Both the position numbers and the translations under genes were made by a program. From the NCBI GenBank assembly GCA_965153355.1, contig OZ231127.1, positions 4,278,001 to 4,342,000 on the forward strand: DNA of 64,000 bases, in the 5' to 3' direction. This document shows positions 1 through 11,486 of this stretch, piece by piece. Numbering within the stretch: position 1 is the first letter of the stretch; each line of letters opens with the position of its first letter. The stretch comes from Flaccisagitta enflata (Eukaryota > Chaetognatha > Sagittoidea > Aphragmophora). Below the pieces are notes generated by a model. That model saw only the letters and a list, made by a program, of their open reading frames with translations, made no database searches and was not told the origin of the DNA.

Positions 1-867
1 AATTTGTGGCCAAGTTTTAGAACCATTTTTCTTCGTTTTTTGTTTTTTGTTTTTTTTTTTATGTTTTTCTTTTTTTTTGTTTTTTTTTTTTTTTGTCAAT
101 CTTGTGATTGATTGTTTTCACATTACCATTCACGATAGTCAAAGTTTCAAAGTTCACAAAACATTTTGAAGTTTCAAAAACAATTCCACAATTTCAATTC
201 TTTATTTCCTGGAACACATTCAGAAATGAGAAATGAATTATTACTGTGTTTGTATTCATCAACATAAAATACGACAATGCAACCATCAATCAAAAGTATT
301 TCAGACAGTTATTTTTATTGATATCAAAACTGTGATTTTGTTTTTTACACCCCTGATTACTCTAAATATATTTCAAAAAGATTAACCAACAAAAGTTAAA
401 AATTGTTCATTGTTTAAAGACAAAAGTTATTCAACAAAACATGAATATGTATTACAAAAAAAAGAGAACAGAATTTCAAACAGCAGTTGGGTGAAATTAT
501 ATCATTACGTTTAGATATAAAATTTTGCATTTTCAAGAACATGGCCTTGTTCTAAAAAGTATTTAGGAAAAGGCTATGTTTTTGGAAATGTAAAATTCCT
601 TATCTCAAAGCAAAGATATAATTTCACCCAAAGCATGTCAGATTACAAAAAGAAATTTTCTTTAAAAAACCTGAGTTTTTCTAACATTCCTCTCTACATT
701 TCATAGCTGATAAGGATTTTAAAATGAATTTCAATGCAAAAATATAATATGATCTTTTATTCGTATAAAAATGGAGATACAGAAGCATACCAGAAACAAC
801 ATACATCTAAATCTAGGTACAACGGATTAAATTTTCAGTAAGAAAGTATGAGGTATGAGCTGGGCCG
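1..867. other. AT-rich gene-free DNA
   Basis: I see no credible coding exon or RNA gene here. The stretch is AT-rich, with poly-T runs near 40-95 and scattered A-rich tracts. Confidence 0.6.
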
Positions 868-1135
868 GATCAACCTAAGGGCTAAATGGGCTTAGCCCAG
901 GGGCCTCGCGCTTTTAGGGGCCTCGCGCCCTGAGGGGGAAAGAAGGAGAAAAGGAAGAAAAAAAAAGAGGAAAGAGAAAAAAAGAAAAGGAAAGAAAAAA
1001 GAAGGAGAAAAAGAAGAAAAAGAGGAAAAAAAAGAAGAAGAAGAAGAAGAAGAAGAAGAAGAAGAAGAAGAAGAAGAAGAAGAAGAAGAAGAAGAAGAAG
1101 AAGAAAAAGAAGAAGAAATTTTCTTCAAAAGCCTA
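868..1135. repeat. GC-rich repeat end plus (AAG)n microsatellite
   Basis: Two GGGGCCTCGCGC motifs at about 899-932 lead into purine-rich DNA and a long AAG array at about 1032-1104. Similar GGCCTCGC sequence recurs at about 2830-2870. The serine-rich reading frame on the minus strand is only the translation of this array. Confidence 0.7.
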
Positions 1136-1599
1136 GAGCTATTTTAAGAACATGAGCTTATGGAAGAAGTAAAGGTGGAAAACACGAGGAAAAAGTTTGG
1201 ATCTTTTAAGGCAAGAAAAAAAATCTCATATAAAGATATATGAATAGAAACATAAAAGTCAATAAGCTTTTTACCAGTTTCTGGTAGTATGGTTGCAATG
1301 ATATTTGAGTACCATATGCTTATGCAACAGTTACTTTGCTCATGTGTCACAGAATCAAAAAGTTCTTTTGCACACCATTTGCTTGTGCAAGGGTTCCTTG
1401 AAGATGCTCAACCATCAACTTAGATAAAATAATTATCAACAAATTTCTTATCAATTGCTAGAGTATGATTTCTTACAAATAAAACAAAAGATAACGACAT
1501 AAATCATAAACAAATCAACATAATCAAATTCTGAAAAAACGCCTTGAAGAGTAGGTTTTAGCATTTATTCATGCCAAATTTCAGCATTTGGCCTCAAGT

Positions 1600-2011
1600 A
1601 GTTTAGCCTCAATTGCTTTTTTAAGTCTAACTATGAATCATCCAAAATCATTTTTTTAACTATGGCAAAAAAAGAAGCGAACTACTTGTTTGTCAGTGTT
1701 TAACATCCAAGCTATGAGAAAAACATAGCAAAGTTCATGACCATTTTGAAGCTCTGCGAAAGATCTTTCAAATGAGACCTTGCTGGATGTCCTAGCTCTA
1801 TCCGTTTAGAAATGGCATTAGGATGAAGACAGGTAGTCAAGAATTTGGAAATTCACTTCATGATTTTCATGGGTTATCTTTATTCTAACATAAAAATCAA
1901 ACACATTGAGTTAGAAATTTGTTCTTGGTACCATTTCTAAGAAAATTTGAAGCTCTTTAATTTGCTCCTGGACAACGAGTAGCCAAGACAATCCTGAGCT
2001 GCATCATTGAC
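1600..2011. repeat. Family VII (GATCTTTC) dispersed repeat, single arm
   Basis: The stretch contains AAGATCTTTCAAATGAG, a GTTTAGAAATGGCAT block and an AACTATGGCAAAAAAAG block. The same blocks occur in order at 15366-15966 and 34950-35400, and in part at 20860-21160, 40770-41430 and 52620-52910. It probably represents one arm of the inverted-repeat element seen complete at 15366-15966. Confidence 0.55.
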
Positions 2012-2110
2012 AACAAGGCCAACACCTATTAGTTGCGTGCGAGACTTACAGATTGACTTAGAATGACTTTGAATGACTTAGTATACCCTAAAATGACTTA
2101 AAACAACTTT
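2012..2110 (+). repeat. Family Ib repeat, 5'-end fragment
   Basis: The fragment begins AACAAGGCCAACACCTATTA, then has TAGTTGCGTGCGAGACTTACAG and several GACTTAGAATGACTTT-like units. It matches the 5' ends of the reverse-orientation copies at 40878-41280 and 63365-63568. The GGAC-repeat core and terminal hairpin are missing, so the copy is truncated. Confidence 0.6.
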
Positions 2111-2800
2111 AAGAAAAAAGATTGATAAAAAAAAAGTAAAGGTGTGACTTGATGTCTTCACTTCAAATGTAAATTGAAGCTAAACTACTTGAGACCAAAT
2201 TAATTGTGACAGTGCATGTTATCCATTCAAAGGATTTTTAGTCGCATGTTATATGACCCTAAAAGCCACTTTATGATCAGTTGGGCCATTGGTCCGCCAA
2301 TTCCCCTCTCTCTGTCTATCACAATTAACTTTAGAGGCATTTTTTTGCATACTTCACAATTTTGAACTCGGAAATGGAGACCACTTATTCAAAGGTCATT
2401 TTACAAATTCCAGTCTATCTGTCTGTCTGTCCGTCCCATCTTTGGTGAAGATGCCAATACATGCGACTTAGGTCCAATGACCTTGTTATAGTCATAGCTG
2501 GCTCTAGACTCTAGATAAGCACAACATCACAAAAACTTTATTTCTATAAAAAAATTCCTATGCATGAAAACACCACATTTTGCTTAATAAAAAATCTTAG
2601 AATCTTACATAAATCTTTGTTTTTGGATTCGAGCCTTAGAGGACTGGTTAGGGGTCTCAGGGGGGGGACAGTCTATACGGGTATGTGCCGACAAAGTTAA
2701 GGATATTACTCCTGTGTTGTATAGAAAACTGGCCCTTTGGGGCTGCTGCCAATAAAGCAATAGCCAGTAGAGAAAAGTTTGTTTTCATAGTGGATGTGCT
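2111..2800. other. Gene-free spacer
   Basis: No gene or clear element was recognised. There is a short GTCTGTCTGTCCGTCC run near 2415-2440 and a G-run near 2660. Confidence 0.5.
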
Positions 2801-2849
2801 TTAGTGAAGGGGGGGGGGGGTCGGCTTGGCCCAAGGGGAGGGGGCCTCG

Positions 2850-4350
2850 CTCCCCAGATAGCCCAGGGCCTCCATAATAGATGGAAAGCCAAACGACTCA
2901 CAAATTTCTTTTATACTCATTTTGTCCTTACTGCTATACTCAACCACATCACAAGCATGGGTTATACAAGGGACACAGATGCTATAAAGCAGTTTCATTT
3001 GTACATCTTCGCTTGGACCATGAAGAACAAAAGGCGCGGTTTAATTACAGAAGTACAGAAGTTCTTGTTGCTCATCACCATGACACCTAAATACTTCCAC
3101 TGTCTCTATGACAAATTCAAGGTTCTTACCATTTAAAGATAATTGGCCACACGTTACAGTATTGTAATCGTCACCAAAAAACATCATCTTGGTCTTGTTT
3201 GCATTGTATCGTATGCACCAGGACTGTGCATATTCTGAACAAATGTCAAGTAAACATTATGTAGCTTTTCTCGTTGGTGCTAATAAACACACATCATCTG
3301 CGTAGAGAATACATGCGAGAAAATGATTCAAAATGTGGCAGCCCTTTTGGGTAGATTTAAGCTTCAGGAAAAGTTCATTCATGTAAATGGCCCCAAATTT
3401 GGCGCTCAATACTCCTCCTTGCTGGACGCCGGAAATCACTGAGAATGAAAAACTCACGGTGTCATTCCATTTGCAAACACTCAACATGTTCGAATACCAA
3501 TACATTAAGATTCTCAGCCAGCAAAGGGGAATATTTCGCTTTAAAAAGCTTTATAAAAAGACCATCATGACTAACGCGGTCAAAGCCCTTGGTACAATCC
3601 AAAAAAGAGGCAAAAACACGAGAACCATGATTTCGAAAATAGTTGATGCGCTGTTTTACCGCGAATATTGCATGACTACAGGAATGTTTTTTCTTATATC
3701 TGAATTGTAAGTCGTCCGTAAGAGGAAGGTGATCAATTTTGAGCAGGACAGCATGATCAAAAAGGTAGGAAAAGACGTGACTAAGCGTGATTCCTCTGTA
3801 GTTGTCCGGCGAAGATAAATCGCCTTCTGCATCTTTTTCTATCGGAGTGATAACTCCCTTCAAAAAAGCAGTCGGTACATACGAATGTTGTATCATCGAA
3901 TTAAAAAGTAATTGAAGATGAATAACAGGTAATGGACTACCATGAAGTATGTGCTCAGCCTTTACTGCGGAGCCCGAGGTTTTACCAGCTTTTGATTTAG
4001 ACATAATTTCCAACGTATTATCCCATGAAAGATAAGCGGAATATAAATTGTCGTTCTTGTGGGAAGCAAAATAATTGTTGAAGAGGGATTGAAATTCATA
4101 GGAAAGACGTTTAGCTTGTTCAGAATTGGCCTCATTGTAAACTTTTTGATAGTTGGAAGCAAACTTATTGGCAATGTCTTTGTCATTGAATTTACCATTA
4201 ATTCTAACAGATTCATCTTTACCATTGCCATGTACTGACTTCCAAGCTTTCCAAAAACCATTGGAATTATTATTCACGAGATCAAGATGAATGTTATCAC
4301 AAAGATATTGATCAAAACTGCTTTTAGCATTCCGAATCGCGAACAACGAT
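2850..4350 (-). pseudogene. Non-LTR retrotransposon reverse transcriptase relic (left arm)
   Basis: Translated on the minus strand, this shows the ordered reverse transcriptase motifs of LINE-type elements. A pre-RT segment (NGFWKAWKSVHG) is followed by the DNYRGITL motif, the catalytic-Asp block FLDCTKGFDRV, the SGVQQGGVLS motif B and the YADD active site (motif C). A post-RT piece (LLYSICVPCITHACDV) lies near 2910-3000. The frame is broken near 3470-3505, between motifs A and B, and again after YADD, so no intact protein is made. Endonuclease and ORF1 regions were not seen. The sequence continues ~100 bp beyond the palindrome edge at 2948, so this copy runs further 3' than the right-arm copy. 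I place it only as a non-LTR element and do not assign a clade. Confidence 0.85.
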
Positions 4351-4662
4351 AATCTGCAGCCCTGAAAATAGTTATTTTTTTCAGCAGGCCCGTCGGGCCC
4401 GCTCCTCTCAATTTTTGCGGGCCCGACGCAAAAACAGCGGGCCCGACTGAAATACAGTGATTCCAAGTATACTATTGTCATAAGCCTATGTTAATACACT
4501 GCTACATCACTGCAGTAAATTTCCCTTTCTGTGCTTACTATAAATTGAAAGAATTATGCAAAGGATGATGGTAATTTCTCTGTAAGACTAAGAGGTTTTA
4601 CCTGTCCACGTCCGTCTATCCTTCTCAGTGTGTGCGTGCATGTGAGTGTGTGTGCGTGTTAC

Positions 4663-4825
<163 letters not shown>

Positions 4826-5149
4826 CTAGAAATGGCTGTTTTTGTCGGGTAAAGCAAGACGTTTTAGATCATCGAATCCTGAATGAAACCATTTTCTTTT
4901 TTTTCTTTTTTTGTCAAGAATCATAATGCGTGTATTCAAAATGAATGTGCATCACAAACACTGAATTTCTTCTGGCATTCAGCAGCTGTGAAGTGTCTCC
5001 AGGAGTTTTTATTCTCCCGGGGGAAGAGCGAGGGATATTCTTCTGTTTGATATCAATTTTATCTCAGAACAAAATGAAAGTTCGCTTTAAGAAAACAAGA
5101 ATGTAAGGTGGATCGAATTATGTTCCCAGGATACTAAGCAAAATTGCAG

Positions 5150-5240
5150 CGGACCCGTCGGGCCCGCAGCTAGATAAATCTGCGGGCCCGATGGCAAATT
5201 TGCGGGCCTCGGGCCCGCGGACCCGCTCTATTTTCAGGAC
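5150..5240. repeat. GC-rich GGGCCCG inverted-repeat element end
   Basis: Several GCGGGCCCGA/TCGGGCCCGC words alternate in both orientations and end in a CTATTTTCAGGACTG junction. The mirror copy is at about 10905-10990, and a related block sits at about 4385-4450. The structure resembles the subterminal repeats of a non-autonomous DNA transposon, but I could not assign a superfamily. Confidence 0.45.
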
Positions 5241-5403
5241 TGATAATCTGTTTTTTAAAGCTAAACCTCCACTTACACTACACTCCACTACACTTACAAA
5301 AAAACATCCACTAAAAGTATCTAAAACGCTTGTTTGTTTTTTTCACCACGGGAAGGACCGACTGTCGGACAAAGCCTTTCAAAGAGTGGCGTGTCCGCAA
5401 CTA

Positions 5404-5600
5404 AACAAGTGACGCGGGGTCACAATATCGTTGCGGACGGGTGAGCAGGGGCAGCCTACCCCCATCCACACCAAACACAGACACATACACAAAAAGCCTC
5501 TAAAACGTTCATTTTCCCACTTTTCGACTCGTGTCCACGGACGGACCAACGGACCAATGGACGGACAAAGCCTCTTTTAGAGTTGCGTGTCCATTAAAAA
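5404..5600 (+). repeat. Family II hairpin-ended repeat (preceded by a truncated copy)
   Basis: It starts with AACAAGTGACGCGGGGTCAC, which can form a GTGAC/GTCAC hairpin, followed by arm GTTGCGGAC, GCAGGGGC, a GGACCAACGGACCAATGGAC core and AAAGCCTC. The terminal hairpin is degraded (AGTTGCGTGTCCATTAAAA). A 3' fragment of another copy (about 5352-5405) ends with an intact GTCCGCAACTAAA. Confidence 0.75.
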
Positions 5601-5603
5601 AAA

Positions 5604-5792
5604 ACAAGGCCGGATACACGGCTACCGAAGTCGCGTGCGGGTGGGCAGGGGCCATATTTGAGATCACCAGACTATTTGGGCAGGAGCAGTGGGGTCAAAA
5701 AAGTAAAATTTTAAAAAAAGTAAAAAGTGACCGACGTACCAACCGACCGACGGACAAAGTGGGTTGTAGAGTCGCGAGCACGCGACTAAAAA
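5604..5792 (+). repeat. Family I hairpin-ended repeat
   Basis: The element begins AACAAGGCCGGATACACGGC (GCCG/CGGC hairpin), then has arm AGTCGCGTGC, GTGGGCAGGGGC and a GACC/GACG core. It ends in the hairpin AGTCGCGAGCACGCGACT followed by AAAAA. It abuts the family II copy upstream, as the mirror image does at 10341-10746. Confidence 0.8.
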
Positions 5793-6234
5793 CGACAGGA
5801 ACACGGCCAGACAAATGAATGAGACAAGGAGAAAGACAAGAAGATAAAAAAAAACAAGACAAAAAACAAACAAAAAAACAAGACAAAAAGAGAGAAAAAA
5901 AAAGAAAACATACATTATAGAAAACAGACATTATAGAAAGAGGTTGAAAAATTTAGAACAAAGTAGACGAATTAAACTGCAGGCAATCATCAATTTTTCC
6001 GTCACGATTTTTTTTCTCTTCAGGATTTGCACTTTTTTTAATTCCGCCTTTTTTCTGACTATTTCCCATTTTTGTTTTCAAGCGAGACTATTGATCCAAA
6101 ATGTTCTTTGCCCAAAAGTGGTCTTGCAAAGTTGGACATCAACTGGGTTTTGGACTGGGAAGAAATTGCCTCCAGCACGGAATCAACAGCAGACAAAGGT
6201 AAAGAAAAGAAATCGCATGAAATTCGTATGGGAT

Positions 6235-6420
6235 AACAAGGCCGGATACACGGCTACCGAAGTCGCGTGCGGGTGGGCAGGGGCCATATTTGAGGTCACT
6301 AGACAACGTGGGCAGGAGCAGTGAGGTCCAAGAAATAAAATCATAAAAAAAAGTAAAGTGTGACGGACCGACCGACCGACGGACAAAGCGGGTTGTAGAG
6401 TCGCGTGCACGCGACTAAAA
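6235..6420 (+). repeat. Family I hairpin-ended repeat (best reference copy)
   Basis: It starts CAAGGCCGGATACACGGC, carries arm AGTCGCGTGC at about 6260, a GGACCGACCGACCGACGGAC core, AAAGCGGGTTGTAG, and ends with the perfect palindrome AGTCGCGTGCACGCGACT plus AAAA. Its length is about 186 bp. No coding potential and no obvious Pol III A/B boxes were seen. Confidence 0.85.
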
Positions 6421-6601
6421 AGAAATCAGAAAAATACACTTGGCGAAATCGGCTAAGTCTCAAAAAAAGTTAAATTAACGGCGCTGTGCAGTGGTAATTT
6501 TTGACATTGGCAAAAATCCTGTCAAACGAAATCCAACAACGGTCATATGGCCTAAACCTGTATAACAAGTTATGAGAGAGAGAGAGAAACCTGTACAGCA
6601 A

Positions 6602-6766
<165 letters not shown>

Positions 6767-7099
6767 AATAACCAATAACAACTTTTCTTTTAGATTAGCT
6801 ATAATTTCCGTTGCATTCAATTGTAACATGCGGCGGATTCATATAACTTTAAAAGAAGTGGCTTTTTCTACTGTATTTTAGTTTAAGCAATATTTTGTTC
6901 CTGATTTTGAATGTTTGTTCTCCTTTATTCATTCCTACCCTAGATCGCTGTCATTCCAGAGAAAGCAGCGAAAGGAATGATGGTACAGACATCCTAATCA
7001 ATCGTTATACAGTACCGGAATCAAAGAACTGGTGATAAGGAGGGAAGCCATATCTCTCCAATTACAAGGATATGAGATCTGAAATTTTTCTGTGGTGTG

Positions 7100-9030
7100 C
7101 ACCTATAGTACCCCCACCCCCCATAAGGGTTTGGAGCTGTTCCGGACAATTTTTGTTTTTGGTTGTCAAAAAAATTTTTTTCTAAAAATTGTTATTGTAG
7201 GCTAAAAAATTTATTTCAAAAATTGTCTTTTATGTTAGATACAGGTATTGCCAAGAGCTACAAATTTCATTTTTTGAAAAATATTTTCCGCCAATTTTTA
7301 AGGGAACGACACTAAAAAAACAAAAATTTCAAAAAACTGAAAAAAAGTTATTATTTCCTAAATAATTGGCTTAACATGATAATTTTTGGCATGAAAGTAG
7401 TCCTGAGAACCTTCAATGTGTATGCAAAATTTCAACAGTCATAGTTGAATTTTAAAGGAGTTATAGCATTTTGAAATTTTAATGATTTTTTGTAAAAACC
7501 ATTTTTTCCTATAAAATTTTTTTTTGTCAACCATTTTTCTTAAAATTTCATATACAAATAAAGTAACTGATGAATTTTTGCTTCCAAAAAAAATTTGGCC
7601 ACTGTGACCCCTAAAAATTTTTTTTTAAAAATTGCCAAAATGACCAATTTTTCAAAGTTTAATAAAACTGTTCTGTCATCCGATCATCTTCATTTTTGGT
7701 GGAGTTGTTACTTTTTCTACCTTAATTTTTACTCTTTTCTGAGCTCACTAAGCCAAACGGTTGCGGAGATATTGACGTTCAAAGTTACTTTGTCAGAGCA
7801 AAACAGCAAAATTGGCATTTTGGCCATTTTTGAGCTTGCATAAAATTTCATTTTTTCTTCTAGAGACTGCTTTAGCTGAAGTTACTGGTTTAAGCATATA
7901 TTCATATTCCAAAATTTCACAATTGTCAGCCAAGCCATTTTAGGGATATGATGGTCCAAAGTTTTAAAAACACCAATTTTTCAACAAAATTACAACATAA
8001 TTTTTCAAAAAAATTTTCAAAAAAAGGTTGTCCTCCGGGTTTTGGATCTGGGTGAATTAGAAAATTCCCAATTGTGTTGAACCCCCCTTTGAAAACCATT
8101 TTTGAGAAAAATTTTTGCTTATTTTTTTCCTGAAGATTTGGTTGAAAAATTGCCATTTTTAAAAACTTTGGACCATCATATCCCTAAAACAGCTTGGCTG
8201 ACAAGTGTGAAATTTTGGAATATGAATATATGCTTAAACCTGAGTAACTTCAGCTAAAATGGAGGTCTCTGAAAGAAAAAATGAAATTTTATGCAAGCTC
8301 AAAAATGGCCAAAATGCCAATTTTGCTGATTTTGCTCTGACAAAGTAACTTTGAAAGTCAATATCTCCACAACCGTTTGGCGCAGTGAGCTCAAATTTTA
8401 GGTGAAATTAGGGTAGATAATAGGTAACAAATCAACCAAAAATGAAGATGATCGGATGACAGGAACAGTTTTTATTCAACTTTGAAAAATTGGTCATTTT
8501 GGCAATTTTTGAGAAAAAATTTTTTTAAGGGGTCACAGGCCAAATTTTTTTGTAGCTGTGACCATCAGTTACTTTGTTTATATATGAAATTTTAAGAAAA
8601 ATGGTTGACAAAAAAAAATTTTATAGGAAAAAATGGTTTTTACAAAAAATCATTAAAATTTCAAAATGCTATAACTCCTTTAGAATTCAACTATGACTGT
8701 TAAAATTTTGCATACACGTTAAAGGTTCTCAGGACTACTTTCATGCCAAAAATTATCATGTTAAGCCAATTATTTAGGAAATTATAAACTATTTTTCAGT
8801 TTTTGAAAATTTTTAGTTTTAGTGTCGCTCTGTACTGGCGGAAAATATTTTTAAAAATGAATTTGCGGTGCCTACATTACCTTATATTTAATTTAAAAAG
8901 ACACAATTTTTGAAATAAATTTTTTAGCCTACAATAACAATTTTTAGAAATAAATTTTTTTTGACAACCACAAACAAAAATTGCCCGGAACAGCTCCAAA
9001 CCCTTATGGGGTGGGGGTACTTATAGGTGC
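7100..9030. repeat. Inner, more diverged part of the palindrome
   Basis: The left portion (7100-7985) and right portion (8142-9030) are inverted copies bounded by the motif TAAGGGTTTGGAGCTGTTCC and its complement. The non-homologous spacer is about 7986-8141. The DNA is very AT-rich with long A/T runs and no coding potential. Mismatches and small indels are clearly more frequent here than in the outer arms. Confidence 0.8.
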
Positions 9031-9332
9031 AGCCACCACAGAAAACAGATCTCATATCCTTGTAATTGGAGAGATATGGCTTCTCTCCTTATCACCAGTT
9101 CTTTTGATTCCGGTACTGGTATAACGATTGATTAGGATGTCTGTACCATCATTCCTTTTCTGCTTTTTCTGGAATGACTGCGATCCCAGAGAGCAAGTGT
9201 GAATGGGAAGGCAAACATTCAAAATCAGGAACAATATTTAGCAAACAAAATACAGTAGAAAAAAACCTTCTAGTATATCGATCCGCCGCATGTTACAATT
9301 GAATGCAGCAAGTATAATATCTAAAAGAAAAA

Positions 9333-9447
9333 TTGTGTGTGTGGGTGTGTGTGTGTGTGTGTGTGTGGCTGGCGTGTGTGTGTGTGTGTGTGTCTCTATG
9401 TGTGTGTGTGTGTCTTTCTCTCTCTCTCTCTCTCTTTTTCTCTCTCT

Positions 9448-9510
<63 letters not shown>
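9333..9510. repeat. (GT)n-(TC)n compound microsatellite
   Basis: An interrupted GT array (to about 9412) is followed by an interrupted TC array. This is the mirror of 6605-6765. Confidence 0.95.
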
Positions 9511-9514
<4 letters not shown>

Positions 9515-9710
9515 TTGCTGTACAGGTTTCTCTCTCTCTCTCATAACTTGTTATACAGGTTTAGGCCATATGACCGTTGTTGGATTTCGTTTGACAGGAT
9601 TTTTGTTGACAGGATTTTTGCCAATGTCAAAAATTACCACTGCACCGCGCCGTTAATTTAACTTTTTTTGAGACTTAGCCGATTTCGCCAAGTGTATTTT
9701 TCTGATTTCT

Positions 9711-9898
9711 TTTTAGTCGCGTGCACGCGACTCTACAACCAGCTTTGTCCGTCAGGTCGGTCAGTCCGTCACACTTTACTTTTTTTTTATGATTTTATTT
9801 CTTGGACCTCACTGCTCCTGCCCACGTTGTCTAGTGACCTCAAATATGGCCCCTGCCCACCCGCACGCGACTTCGGTAGCCGTGTATCCGGCCTTGTT
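9711..9898 (-). repeat. Family I repeat (mirror of 6235-6420)
   Basis: It reads TTTTAGTCGCGTGCACGCGA on the plus strand and ends CGTGTATCCGGCCTTGTT. It differs from its mirror in the GTCGGTC core length. Confidence 0.85.
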
Positions 9899-10340
9899 AT
9901 CCCATACGAATTTCATGCGATTTCTTTTCTTTACCTTTGTCTGCTGTTGATTCCGTGCTGGAGGCAATTTCTTCCCAGTCCAAAACCCAGTTGATGTCCA
10001 ACTTTGCAAGACCACTTTTGGGCAAAGAACATTTTGGATCAATAGTCTCGCTTGAAAACAAAAATGGGAAATAGTCAGAAAAAAGGCGGAATTAAAAAAA
10101 GTGCAAATCCTGAAGAGAAAAAAAATCGTGACGGAAAAATTGATGATTGCCTGCAGTTTAATTCGTCTACTTTGTTCTAAATTTTTCAACCTCTTTCTAT
10201 AATGTCTGTTTTCTATAATGTATGTTTTCTTTTTTTTTCTCTCTTTTTGTCTTGTTTTTTTGTTTGTTTTTTGTCTTGTTTTTTTTATCTTCTTGTCTTT
10301 CTCCTTGTCTCATTCATTTGTCTGGCCGTGTTCCTGTCGT

Positions 10341-10546
10341 TTTTAGTCGCGTGCTCGCGACTCTACAACCCACTTTGTCCGTCGGTCGGTTGGTACGTCG
10401 GTCACTTTTTACTTTTTTTAAAATTTTACTTTTTTTAAAATTTTACTTTTTTGACCCCACTGCTCCTGCCCAAATAGTCTGGTGATCTCAAATATGGCCC
10501 CTGCCCACCCGCACGCGACTTCGGTAGCCGTGTATCCGGCCTTGTT
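10341..10546 (-). repeat. Family I repeat (mirror of 5604-5792)
   Basis: It carries the same GAGCACGC variant hairpin as its mirror. It also has a local duplication of the TTTTTTAAAATTTTAC segment, which makes it longer than the left copy. Confidence 0.8.
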
Positions 10547-10746
10547 TTTTTTTAATGGACACGCAACTCTAAAAGAGGCTTTGTCCGTCCATTGGTCCGT
10601 TGGTCCGTCCGTGGACACGAGTCGAAAAGTGGGAAAATGAACGTTTTAGAGGCTTTTTGTGTATGTGTCTGTGTTTGGTGTGGATGGGGGTAGGCTGCCC
10701 CTGCTCACCCGTCCGCAACGATATTGTGACCCCGCGTCACTTGTTT
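10547..10746 (-). repeat. Family II repeat (mirror of 5404-5600)
   Basis: The reverse-complement family II copy ends in GTGACCCCGCGTCACTTGTT and is followed by the truncated copy (10745-10800). It shares the degraded terminal hairpin with the left arm, so that decay predates the inverted duplication. Confidence 0.75.
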
Positions 10747-11321
10747 AGTTGCGGACACGCCACTCTTTGAAAGGCTTTGTCCGACAGTCGGTCCTTCCCG
10801 TGGTGAAAAAAACAAACAAGCGTTTTAGATACTTTTAGTGGATGTTTTTTTGTAAGTGTAGTGGAGTGTAGTGTAAGTGGAGGTCAATACTCAATACTCA
10901 TAATCAGCCCTGAAAATAGAGCGGGCCCGCGGGCCCGAGGCCCGCAAATTGGCCATCGGGCCCGCAGATTTATCTAGCTGCGGGCCCGACGGGTCCGCTG
11001 CAATTTTGCTTAGTATCCTGGGAACATAATTCGATCCACCTTACATTCTTGTTTTCTTAAAGCGAACTTTCATTTTGTTCTGAGATAAAATTGATATCAA
11101 ACAGAAGAATATCCCTCGCTCTTCCCCCGGGAGAATAAAAACTCCTGGAGACACTTCACAGCTGCTGAATGCCAGAAGAAATTCAGTGTTTGTGATGCAC
11201 ATTCATTTTGAATACACGCATTATGATTCTTGACAAAAAAAGAAAAAAAAGAAAATGGTTTCATTCAGGATTCGATGATCTAAAACGTCTTGCTTTACCC
11301 GACAAAAACAGCCATTTCTAG

Positions 11322-11323
<2 letters not shown>

Positions 11324-11407
<84 letters not shown>

Positions 11408-11436
11408 AGAGAGAGAGATTGAGAGAGAGAGATATT

Positions 11437-11470
<34 letters not shown>
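11324..11470. repeat. (GA)n microsatellite
   Basis: A long GA array with GATTGAGA and GATA interruptions. It joins directly to the reverse transcriptase relic and occupies the place of ~400 bp present in the left arm. Confidence 0.95.
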
Positions 11471-11486
11471 TCTCGATCTTGATCTC

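Noticed and set aside
892-1128. Serine-rich reading frame
   Set aside because: It is the translation of an AAG/TTC microsatellite.
5664-5931. Phe-rich membrane-like proteins, repeated at 10202-10485
   Set aside because: They run across family I repeats and A-rich DNA in both palindrome arms and have no start context or family resemblance.
5944-6324. 126-residue frame with an identical copy at 9809-10189
   Set aside because: Identity reflects the palindrome. The C-terminal third is the translated family I repeat, and I see no domain.
6235-6420. Family I as a tRNA-derived SINE
   Set aside because: I could not find convincing A and B boxes and the end is a hairpin plus AAAA rather than a longer tail. 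I kept it as an unclassified repeat.
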